A stretch of 64,000 bases of DNA. Source: Algoriphagus formosus. GTDB taxonomy: Bacteria > Bacteroidota > Bacteroidia > Cytophagales > Cyclobacteriaceae. The notes beneath the pieces are model-generated. The model was not told the origin of the DNA and made no database searches. It saw only the letters and a list, made by a program, of their open reading frames with translations. The translations under genes were made by a program, and so were the position numbers. The DNA lies in contig NZ_NIUC01000001.1 in NCBI RefSeq assembly GCF_002807035.1, positions 124,001-188,000 of the forward strand. The letters are read 5' to 3'. Positions 53,492 through 61,305 of this stretch are shown piece after piece; positions within the stretch are counted from its first letter, which is position 1, and each line of letters opens with the position of its first letter.

Positions 53492-54031
53492 ATGGAAAAT
53501 CCCTGGAAAACCCTATCGCTTAAAAGAATCTACGAAAACCCTTGGATTAGCGTAGAAGAACATGATATTCTGAACCCCGCAGGTAATCCCGGTATCTATG
53601 GCAAGGTCCATTTTAAAAACAAGGCCTTGGGAATAATACCTATTGATCAATTTGGGAATACTTGGCTGGTCGGGCAGTTTCGCTATACCCTAAATGAATA
53701 CTCATGGGAAATCCCTATGGGTGGTGGGCCTATCGGACAAGATATCCTAGAAAGTGCCCAGCGTGAACTCAAGGAAGAAACTGGGTTGACAGCAAAGAAA
53801 TGGACGGAAGTTCTGCGTATCCACACTTCCAATTCGGTGACGGATGAAGAGGGATTTGTATTTCTAGCTGAGGACTTGGAAGAAGGCGAACCCGAATTTG
53901 AAGAAACAGAGGTAATCAAAATTCATAAGCTTCCTTTTGAGGAAGCTGTACAATGGGTAATGGAAGGGAAAATTACCGACGGAATCAGCATAGCGGGTAT
54001 TTTGAAAGTGAGTAAACTACTTGCGAAGTAG
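53492..54031 (+). CDS. Nudix hydrolase, ADP-ribose pyrophosphatase-like
   Basis: The 179-aa Nudix protein probably hydrolyses ADP-ribose or a related nucleotide sugar. The Nudix box GGGPIGQDILESAQRELKEE keeps the metal-binding RELKEE, but the usual first Glu is Gln (consensus GX5E, here GX5Q). The N-terminal strands (ISVEEHDILNPAG and VHFKNKALGIIPID) fit the ADPRase group. The ATG lies just behind the Lrp terminator; the MATE gene follows five bases after the stop. Confidence 0.85.
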   Translation: MENPWKTLSLKRIYENPWISVEEHDILNPAGNPGIYGKVHFKNKALGIIPIDQFGNTWLVGQFRYTLNEYSWEIPMGGGPIGQDILESAQRELKEETGLTAKKWTEVLRIHTSNSVTDEEGFVFLAEDLEEGEPEFEETEVIKIHKLPFEEAVQWVMEGKITDGISIAGILKVSKLLAK

Positions 54032-54036
54032 GCCAT

Positions 54037-55380
54037 ATGAATATCAAGAATCACTTTTCGATTACTTTTAATCTTGCCTATCCGGTTATCCTAAGTCAAT
54101 TAGGTCAAGTGATGGTCGGAGTGGCAGACTCGATGATGGTCGGTCAATTGGGTGCCTTACCCTTGGCAGCGGCATCACTTGCCAATTCCATCTTTTTCGT
54201 ATTAATGATGTTTGGTATGGGGGTTTCGATGGGAATTACTCCGCTAATTTCTATTGCCGAAGGAAAAGGGAAGGGGCTACGTATTGGAAAACTCTTTAGG
54301 CATGGGCTTTGGATCAATATTTTTGTTGCTTTGATTCTTACAGGAATTATATTAGGCTTATCTACAGGCTTATCATTTTTGGATCAACCCGAAGAAGTCG
54401 TCGAAGCCGCCATCCCGTATTTGTGGGTTATCACAGCTTCTCTGTTTCCCTTCATGATATTTCAGACCTTTAAGCAATTTGCCGAGGGACTGAGCCAAAC
54501 CCGTCAGGCGATGTATGTTACTATTTTTTCCAACCTGCTCAATGTCTTTCTTAATTGGGTTTTGATTTTTGGAAATTTAGGCTTTCCAGCCATGGGCTTG
54601 ATGGGTGCCGGATGGGCGACTTTGATCTCAAGAGTTCTGATGGCGCTGTTGATGGGAGCCTATGTATTAAGCTCCAAGCGGTACAAAGGCTTTGATTTAG
54701 GTTTGAAAATCAGACAATTCAGTGCACCGCTTTTATCGCGAATTCTCAAAATTGGAATACCTACCGGATTTCAATTCATTTTTGAAGTTAGTGCCTTCGG
54801 ATCTGCTGCAATTATGATGGGGTGGATAGGAGTGACTGCTTTAGCCAGTCATCAAATTGCAATCAATCTAGCTTCTATCAGCTACATGATGGCAGCTGGC
54901 CTGGGCACAGCCGGAATGGTCCGTGTGAGTAATCAAATAGGGCGGAATGACTTCCAAACTATGCGCGAGGCTGGGATGATGGTTTTTGGGATGGTGATTG
55001 CCTTTATGAGTATTTCTGCTGTCATTTTCATTCTTTTCAGGAATATGCTTCCTTCTTTATACATCGATGATCCGGAAGTGATTGCTACCTCAGCCACACT
55101 TTTGATTATTGCTGGCATGTTCCAATTGTCAGACGGTATTCAGGTAGTTGGATTGGGAGTGCTTCGGGGAATGGAAGACGTCAGGTTCCCAACTTGGCTG
55201 ACTTTTGTTGCCTATTGGATTCTTGGATTACCATTGGGATACTTTTTTGCATTTGGATTGGATATGGGAGAACGTGGTATTTGGTTTGGGCTGCTGATTG
55301 GGCTTAGTATTACTGCGGTGGTTTTGTTCTATCGATTCTATCGACTGAGCAGAAAGGCTATTTTGCGGGAGAAGTTGTAA
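54037..55380 (+). CDS. MATE-family efflux transporter
   Basis: The 447-aa inner-membrane protein has 12 predicted helices in two MatE halves: AYPVILSQLGQVMVGVADSMMVGQLGALPLAAASLANS in the first, and GIPTGFQFIFEVSAFGSAAIMMGWIGVTALASHQIAINLAS in the second. It exports cationic compounds by Na+ or H+ antiport. It is five bases after the Nudix gene. The substrate is unknown; NorM-like by similarity. Confidence 0.92.
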   Translation: MNIKNHFSITFNLAYPVILSQLGQVMVGVADSMMVGQLGALPLAAASLANSIFFVLMMFGMGVSMGITPLISIAEGKGKGLRIGKLFRHGLWINIFVALILTGIILGLSTGLSFLDQPEEVVEAAIPYLWVITASLFPFMIFQTFKQFAEGLSQTRQAMYVTIFSNLLNVFLNWVLIFGNLGFPAMGLMGAGWATLISRVLMALLMGAYVLSSKRYKGFDLGLKIRQFSAPLLSRILKIGIPTGFQFIFEVSAFGSAAIMMGWIGVTALASHQIAINLASISYMMAAGLGTAGMVRVSNQIGRNDFQTMREAGMMVFGMVIAFMSISAVIFILFRNMLPSLYIDDPEVIATSATLLIIAGMFQLSDGIQVVGLGVLRGMEDVRFPTWLTFVAYWILGLPLGYFFAFGLDMGERGIWFGLLIGLSITAVVLFYRFYRLSRKAILREKL

Positions 55381-55441
55381 AACTTGTTTCCTAAATCAGC
55401 TGAATATTCTAGCTTAGCCATAGTAACCATTCACCAACCCA

Positions 55442-56794
55442 ATGAAAAGATTATTACTTGCCCTGCTAGTCAGCATTATCCTTGTTTTCCCGGCCCTTTC
55501 GCAGCAACCTGCAGTCTTGCCTTTGAAGGCTCAGGCAGAACTGATCGATTCGTGGCTAGACTATCGAATCGAAAATGTGCTTCCTGATTTAATGACAGAA
55601 ACAGGGATCGATATGTGGATTGTCATCTCCCGTGAGTACAATGAAGATCCGGTGATCCGTACCCTTTTGCCAGCAACTTGGATGGCAGCGAGGCGGCGAA
55701 CCATTTTGGTCATGTATCAGCCAGAAAAAGGTGGAAAGGTGGAGACTTTTGCAATCGCCCGGTATGATGTAGGAAAGGCCTTTAAGCGTGCATGGGATCC
55801 TGAAAGTCAGCCAGATCAGTGGGAAGCATTGATGGACTTGATCAAAGAGAAAAATCCAAAGAAGATGGGTCTGAATATGGCCAAAGACTATGGCCATGCT
55901 GATGGTCTGACAAAAACGGAATATGATTTTTTCATGGAATACCTTCCTGATACGATGCATGAAAATGTAGTTTCTGCACAAACACTCGCAGTAAGATGGC
56001 TTGAGACGAGGACAGAGCCCGAGATGGCCAGCTACCGTCATGTGCAGCAGCTTGCAAATTATATTATTCAAGAAGGATTGTCTGAGCGTGTCATTACCCC
56101 GGGCAAAACAACCACAGAAGACGTAGTTTGGTGGTATAGAGAGAAAATCAAAGAAATGAAGTTAGATACCTGGTTTCATCCCTCAGTAGATATTCAGCGA
56201 GCAGACCCTGATTCCGATGGTGCAAGCCGGTCTTTTTCTTCCCGCCCTTCAGAGATGACCATCATGCCTGGTGATCTGTTGCATATAGATTTTGGTATCA
56301 CCTACCTTCGACTCAATACGGATACGCAGCAGCTTGCCTATGTTTTGAAACCTGGTGAATTTGAAGTGCCTGAGTTTTTGAATAAAGCCTTCGAAGCAGG
56401 TAATCGGGTTCAGGATATTCTGACAGAAAACTATGTTGCGGGACGGACTGGAAATGAAATTCTTCGGGCTACTCGCAATCAAATGGACCGAGAAGGTATT
56501 CGTGGTAGTATTTACACACATCCCTTAGGGTTTTATGGGCATTCCGCTGGTCCTACCATTGGGATGTGGGATAATCAAGGCGATACTCCGGGAGCAGGGG
56601 ATCATCCACTTTATGCAAATACGGGTTATGCTATCGAGCTAAATGCTGTGGTTTTTGTGAAAGAATGGAATAAGGATGTGCGAATAATGCTCGAAGAGGG
56701 AGCTCTTTTTGATGGAGAAAAAGTGACCTACTACAATGGAAGGCAGCGCAAAATCTTGGCTATTCCTCGACAAACCAATTATTTGAATAATTAA
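55442..56794 (+). CDS. Exported M24 metallopeptidase, Xaa-Pro aminopeptidase-like
   Basis: The 450-aa protein has a signal peptide (LLALLVSIILVFPALSQ), an N-terminal creatinase-like domain (about 30-190) and a pita-bread peptidase domain. Five putative metal ligands are visible: Asp in HIDFGIT, Asp in RLNTDTQ, His in FYGHSAG, Glu in AIELNAV and Glu in MLEEGALF. It probably removes N-terminal residues before proline in the periplasm. It ends at a bidirectional terminator. Confidence 0.87.
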   Translation: MKRLLLALLVSIILVFPALSQQPAVLPLKAQAELIDSWLDYRIENVLPDLMTETGIDMWIVISREYNEDPVIRTLLPATWMAARRRTILVMYQPEKGGKVETFAIARYDVGKAFKRAWDPESQPDQWEALMDLIKEKNPKKMGLNMAKDYGHADGLTKTEYDFFMEYLPDTMHENVVSAQTLAVRWLETRTEPEMASYRHVQQLANYIIQEGLSERVITPGKTTTEDVVWWYREKIKEMKLDTWFHPSVDIQRADPDSDGASRSFSSRPSEMTIMPGDLLHIDFGITYLRLNTDTQQLAYVLKPGEFEVPEFLNKAFEAGNRVQDILTENYVAGRTGNEILRATRNQMDREGIRGSIYTHPLGFYGHSAGPTIGMWDNQGDTPGAGDHPLYANTGYAIELNAVVFVKEWNKDVRIMLEEGALFDGEKVTYYNGRQRKILAIPRQTNYLNN

Positions 56795-56796
56795 TC

Positions 56797-56829
56797 AAGA
56801 GGGGGCTTAATTGGCCCCTTCTTCTTTTT
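56797..56829. terminator. Bidirectional terminator between M24 and MFS genes
   Basis: AAGAGGGGGC (56797-56806) pairs with GCCCCTTCTT (56814-56823), ten pairs with one G-U, followed by a T-rich run. It overlaps the last codons of the MFS gene. Confidence 0.75.
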
Positions 56830-58006
56830 TCAGAGGTTTGTAATTTGAGGACCTGATGAAAAGTAAAAATACCAAGGCAGAAGCAGCCATAGCGGCACTG
56901 ACTAAGAAAACCAAGGAGAAGTTTTCTGCTTTATTGGCATAGAGAAATCCCGAAACAATGGCCCCAATGCCGATGCCAGCTTCCAGAAAAATATACATGG
57001 TAGCAAGGGCTCTCCCGCGGAATGCATCTAAAGAAAGATCTATCACCCAGGCAGCGGTAGTAGGACTGTTCATTCCGACTGCAGACCCGAAAAGTACTCC
57101 TGCACCGAAAAGCATCCATTTACTTTCTGCGAAAGCAATTGCCAACATGGCTAATATCATCATGATGGATGCAGCCCGAAGTACAGGAACTCTACCATAG
57201 CGATCAGAGGCTTTTCCAGCTATTAATCTGATTCCCAAAGAGGAAAGCGTGAAAATTGCAAAAAACAAACCTTTGTTTTCTATCCCAAGATGATTGCTCA
57301 GATCCGGGATAATTGTCAGAACCACTCCAAAAGAGAATACGCTTAGAAACAAGATCGTAGATGGAATCAAAACCCGTTTTTCGATGATTTCATTCTTTTT
57401 GAGCTTGAGTAGGGAAAAGCTCATTCGCTCGGGCTCTTCCAACGTTTCCTTAAGCCTGACTAGAATTAAAATCGAAAAAATGGCAGTTGCTGCAGAGGTG
57501 TAAAATATGTAATTCAATGGCCAAAAGGTTGCTAGCCATCCTCCTAATGCAGGTCCTGCTGCCATTCCCAATGAACCGAAAAGGGATTGAATCCCCATCG
57601 CTTCACCCCGCTGGTAGAAAGGTACGATATCAGCGACGTATGCGGAGGTGCCGGTAGGAGTAAAGCCTGCCGAAAATCCATGCACAAACCGCAAGAACAA
57701 AAATCCGCCAACAAAGCTCAGCACCGGGTATAGCAAACTCACAACAAAGCAAACTACCGCTCCTACAATCATCACAGGGATTCGACCGATTTTATCTGCG
57801 AGCTTTCCTGAGAAAGGTCGGGATAGGCCTGCCGAAAGTGTAAAGAGTGAAATAATTAAGCCCTTGTAGTCTTCTCCTCCCAAGGACGAGAGATAATTCG
57901 GGAGCTCAGGAATTATCATATTGAAGGATGAAAAAAAGAGGAAGGAACTCAGGCAGAGCAGCAAAAAGTCAATCGTGAAAAAAGAAGGAAGGATGGATTT
58001 TTGCAT
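56807..58006 (-). CDS. MFS transporter
   Basis: The 399-aa inner-membrane protein has 12 predicted helices. MFS motif A appears as GKLADKIGRIPVMIVGA between helices 2 and 3 and is partly repeated as GKASDRYGRVPVL in the second half. It resembles small-solute and drug efflux carriers of the DHA1 group. Its ATG lies eight bases after the T-run of the prfB terminator. The substrate is unknown. Confidence 0.88.
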   Translation of the reverse strand: MQKSILPSFFTIDFLLLCLSSFLFFSSFNMIIPELPNYLSSLGGEDYKGLIISLFTLSAGLSRPFSGKLADKIGRIPVMIVGAVVCFVVSLLYPVLSFVGGFLFLRFVHGFSAGFTPTGTSAYVADIVPFYQRGEAMGIQSLFGSLGMAAGPALGGWLATFWPLNYIFYTSAATAIFSILILVRLKETLEEPERMSFSLLKLKKNEIIEKRVLIPSTILFLSVFSFGVVLTIIPDLSNHLGIENKGLFFAIFTLSSLGIRLIAGKASDRYGRVPVLRAASIMMILAMLAIAFAESKWMLFGAGVLFGSAVGMNSPTTAAWVIDLSLDAFRGRALATMYIFLEAGIGIGAIVSGFLYANKAENFSLVFLVSAAMAASALVFLLFIRSSNYKPLKKEEGAN

Positions 58007-58012
58007 AAAACA

Positions 58013-58039
58013 TTAAAAAAAGCCGGATTAACCGGCTTT
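58013..58039 (-). terminator. Intrinsic terminator of prfB
   Basis: AAAGCCGG (58019-58026) pairs with CCGGCTTT (58032-58039), and on the minus strand seven T follow. Confidence 0.88.
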
Positions 58040-58043
58040 AAAA

Positions 58044-59145
58044 TTACTCTCTGTTTGCTTCTTCCTCACTTTGAGCGAGTAAGAATGCCTTCATAAATTC
58101 ATTTAAGCCACCATCCAAAACATACTGTGTATCAGAGGTTTCGTATCCAGTTCTATTGTCCTTCACCAGTTTGTAGGGATGCAGGACATAGTTTCGGATT
58201 TGAGAACCAAAATCTACTCGAAGCTTGGAAGCTTCTATTTTTGCGATTTCAGCATTACGCTTCTCAAGCTCCATTTGATAGAGGCGAGACTTCAGCATTT
58301 GCATGGCCTTTTCCCGGTTAGCAAGCTGAGATCGTTCGATTTGACAGACCACTACGATACCGGTTGGTTTATGCGTCAATTGAACCTTGGTTTCAACCTT
58401 ATTGACGTTCTGTCCTCCTGCACCTCCTGATCTGGAAGTTTGTAATTCGATATCCGCCGGATTGATTTCTATCTCGATAGAATCATCCACCTCGGGATAA
58501 GCGTACACGGATGCGAAGGATGTGTGACGTCTACCTCCTGAATCAAATGGAGAAATTCTTACCAGTCGATGTACCCCTGATTCAGATTTCAAAAACCCAT
58601 AAGCTAGGGGTCCTTCAAATTCCAAAGTAGCGGATTTAATTCCTGCCACTTCCCCAGGTTGAACATCTACTTCGCGAACTTTGTAGCCATTTTTCTCACC
58701 CCACATGATATACATTCGCATGAGGATGGAGGCCCAATCATTACTCTCTGTACCTCCTGCGCCCGGATTGATTTCCAGTACGGCATTGAGTTGGTCCTCT
58801 TCCGAGGAAAGCATCTTTTTCAGTTCGAGTTCCTCGACTGTCTTTCTAGCTTTCTCGTATTCGGTTTTTATTTCTTCTTCACCAACCTCACCGGCACTGT
58901 AGAATTCATATAGCACTTCTAAATCCTGAATGATTTGATCCAAGTCCTCATAAGAACTTGTCCAACCTTTTCGGATCTGGATTTGCTTCATGGTTTTTTC
59001 AGCCTCGTCCGGATTGTTCCAAAAATCTGGCTGTGAGGATACTGCCTCAAGATCTTCTATTTCTGCTTTCTTCCGATCGTAGTCAAAGATACCTCCTCAA
59101 AGCCGTGGTGCGAGCTTTCAAGTCTTTCAGTTGTTCTGAAGTCAT
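58044..59145 (-). CDS. prfB: Peptide chain release factor 2, programmed +1 frameshift
   Basis: RF2 terminates translation at UGA and UAA. A short zero-frame (20 codons from the ATG at 59145) ends at an in-frame UGA (59085-59083); +1 slippage at the preceding CTT joins it to a 346-codon frame, giving 366 aa, the usual RF2 length. The frameshift window has AGGAGG three bases before CTTTGAC. RF2 motifs are SPF ([14 protein letters not shown]) and GGQ ([10 protein letters not shown]). A tool that ignores the shift would start at Met 58991 and lose the first 51 residues. Confidence 0.97.
59082..59097 (-). promoter_or_regulatory. Programmed +1 frameshift site of prfB
   Basis: In the mRNA, the SD-like AGGAGG (59097-59092), then TAT, then CTT TGA C: the classic RF2 self-regulating frameshift, in which a slow UGA decoding raises RF2 synthesis. 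Confidence 0.95.
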
Positions 59146-59212
59146 TTTTCTAAGTTTAAATTATAAAGCTGCAAAAGTCTCAAAAAATTCTGCCTTTGCC
59201 AAGTAAAAATGC

Positions 59213-59761
59213 TCAGTTCATTCGCATTTGAATGATTTGAATTCGATTTCTACCCGTATTTCTGAATGTCTTGTAACGGACCGGTAGCAATGCTAAGCCA
59301 GTGCCCACTAAAATTCCGCTAATAATACTGACATTCCGGTCAATCGTAAGCTCTCCTTGTTGGTAAAGAGAGTTGACGCCATCTACTGTGAAAAGTAAGA
59401 CCCCAGAACCCAAAAGCAGGTAATTCAGGCCGCCTAGGGTCTTGTTTCTACGGTCTTTATTCCTAATGTCAACCTCTAAGATGTCCTCCGGAGAGATTAT
59501 ATTTTCAGATAGATAGATGTAGTCAGCTGTGAATTCCTTGATGACATCGGTGACATAGTAGCCAAGTTTGGCACTCTTGTAGGTTATTTGTTCTCCAACG
59601 TGGTATTTTATTTGGGATTTAGTGTTGTTTCCTCGCTTCAAAAGTAAGAAGTCGCTGGATTGAGCCGAGCTGTTGAGAGTTATGAATAAAAATAACCCCA
59701 AGGCAAAAAACAGTTTTTGACAAAGGAGAGGGGAATTGGAAAAGTATTTTGATCTCATCAA
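59213..59761 (-). CDS. Small exported membrane protein of unknown function
   Basis: The 182-aa protein has a signal peptide (ALGLFLFITLNSSAQ), a beta-rich first domain (KYHVGEQITYKSAKLGYYVTDVIKEF, then DYIYLSENIISPEDILEVDIRNKD), and two membrane helices near the C-terminus (LNYLLLGSGVLLFTVDGV and VSIISGILVGTGLALLPV). The family is not recognised. It is a lone minus-strand gene between prfB and pfkA. Confidence 0.65.
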   Translation of the reverse strand: MMRSKYFSNSPLLCQKLFFALGLFLFITLNSSAQSSDFLLLKRGNNTKSQIKYHVGEQITYKSAKLGYYVTDVIKEFTADYIYLSENIISPEDILEVDIRNKDRRNKTLGGLNYLLLGSGVLLFTVDGVNSLYQQGELTIDRNVSIISGILVGTGLALLPVRYKTFRNTGRNRIQIIQMRMN

Positions 59762-59823
59762 TCGAAAATTACATCAATCCCACTAAATCCTGCAAAAAAT
59801 AAATGAAAATCTTTTAGTCTAAA

Positions 59824-59849
59824 ATAAAAAAGCCCGCTTGAACGGGCTT
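59824..59849 (-). terminator. Intrinsic terminator of pfkA
   Basis: AAGCCCG (59830-59836) pairs with CGGGCTT (59843-59849), followed on the minus strand by a run of six T. Confidence 0.85.
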
Positions 59850-59855
59850 GAAGTA

Positions 59856-60842
59856 TTAGGTAGATAGAATTTTGGCAACTCGAAAGTCATCATCATCTAC
59901 AGTTTTGTCATCTACGATTGCTTTTTTGATCGGGGTGAATACAACCCGGTTGTTGATTAGACCTGCCATCACATCGTATTTGCCTTGTAATAGTCCTTCA
60001 ATAGCTGCAACTCCCAACTTTGAAGCAAGTAGACGATCAAAGGATGAAGGAGCTCCACCGCGCTGTAAATGACCCAAAATGGTTACTTTGATGTCATAAT
60101 AGGGTAGATGCTTTTTGACTTTTTCTGCTATCTCCGCAGCACCACCACTTTTTCCACCTTCTGCAACGATCACAATATTGGAGGACTTTTTAGCCTTGGT
60201 TCTAATCTTCAGCTTTTCCACCAAATCTTCGATCGGCATCTTTTTCTCAGGAATCAAAATGGCTGCTGCTGCTGAACCTATCCCTGCATTGATGGCAATG
60301 AATCCTGCATCTCTACCCATCACCTCTACGAAAAAGAGACGATCATGGGAAGTGGCAGTATCTCTGATTTTGTCGATAGCCTGGATTGCTGTATTACATG
60401 CTGTATCAAATCCAATAGTTGAATCAGTCCCTGAAAGATCATTGTCAATGGTACCGGGAAGGCCAATCGCTGGAATTCCGAACTCTTTGTAAAACAAATG
60501 AGCACCGGTCAATGAACCATCTCCACCAATTACTACCAGCGCATCGATTCCATGAGAACGAAGATTATCATAGGCTTTTTTCCTTCCTTCTGGTGTACGA
60601 AATTCTTCACTCCGTGCGGATTTTAGGAAGGTTCCACCTCGTTCTAAGACATGGGTGATGTTTTTGGAATCAAGCTTTTTGATGTCATTCAGGATCATAC
60701 CTTCATATCCACGGTATATCCCATACATTTCTAGGTTGTAATAAAACCCTGCTCTGACCGCTGCTCGAATGGCTGCATTCATCCCCGGTGAGTCTCCTCC
60801 CGAGGTCAAGACACCGATTTTTTTAATCACTTTAGTTTCCAT
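59856..60842 (-). CDS. pfkA: ATP-dependent 6-phosphofructokinase
   Basis: PfkA phosphorylates fructose 6-phosphate in glycolysis. The 328-aa protein has GVLTSGGDSPGMNAAIRA (nucleotide site), VIGGDGSLTGA, catalytic GTIDNDLSGTDSTIGFDTA and EVMGRDAGFIA; the Gly in GGDGS fits an ATP rather than a PPi enzyme. The mgsA stop and the pfkA start share a base (TAATG), so the two are coupled: one feeds the lower glycolytic flux and the other drains excess dihydroxyacetone phosphate. Confidence 0.96.
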   Translation of the reverse strand: METKVIKKIGVLTSGGDSPGMNAAIRAAVRAGFYYNLEMYGIYRGYEGMILNDIKKLDSKNITHVLERGGTFLKSARSEEFRTPEGRKKAYDNLRSHGIDALVVIGGDGSLTGAHLFYKEFGIPAIGLPGTIDNDLSGTDSTIGFDTACNTAIQAIDKIRDTATSHDRLFFVEVMGRDAGFIAINAGIGSAAAAILIPEKKMPIEDLVEKLKIRTKAKKSSNIVIVAEGGKSGGAAEIAEKVKKHLPYYDIKVTILGHLQRGGAPSSFDRLLASKLGVAAIEGLLQGKYDVMAGLINNRVVFTPIKKAIVDDKTVDDDDFRVAKILST

Positions 60843-61213
60843 TAGGCTTGAGTTAGCGCTTTAAACATGAGTTCAGCCGATGCAGGGTTAGTGGCTAGCG
60901 GAATATTATGTACATCACAGATTCTCATCAGCATTTGCACATCAGGTTCGTGTGGGTGCTTGTCCAAGGGGTCTCTAAAGAAAATGACCATGTCAAGTTC
61001 TTTTTGCGCAGCCATAGCGGCAATTTGAGCATCGCCACCAATAGGACCTGATAATAATCGCTGTACCTCAAAACCGGCTTTCTGAATATGTGAGCCTGTG
61101 GTACCTGTAGCTACTAATTCTACATCTGCTTGATGCAAAATATCTTTGAAGCCACTTAAAAAATGGACCATGTCGGCTTTTTTGCCATCATGTGCTATGA
61201 GCGCAATTTTCAT
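60842..61213 (-). CDS. mgsA: Methylglyoxal synthase
   Basis: MgsA converts dihydroxyacetone phosphate to methylglyoxal and phosphate, relieving sugar-phosphate stress. The 123-aa protein has [43 protein letters not shown] and [41 protein letters not shown], all as in the family, with the catalytic Asp probably in GGDAQ. It is first in the two-gene operon with pfkA. Confidence 0.95.
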   Translation of the reverse strand: MKIALIAHDGKKADMVHFLSGFKDILHQADVELVATGTTGSHIQKAGFEVQRLLSGPIGGDAQIAAMAAQKELDMVIFFRDPLDKHPHEPDVQMLMRICDVHNIPLATNPASAELMFKALTQA

Positions 61214-61305
61214 GAATTAAGTTTAATAGGTTGGGTCAAAGTTAGAAAAAAATCTCTTTTCCTATCTTTTGCCAGTTCAATAAACTGTTAAGTCGATTGA
61301 GGGAA

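Noticed and set aside
58992-59145. Apparent truncated N-terminus or degraded start of prfB
   Set aside because: The zero-frame codons, AGGAGG and CTTTGAC form the standard RF2 frameshift, so the gene is intact.
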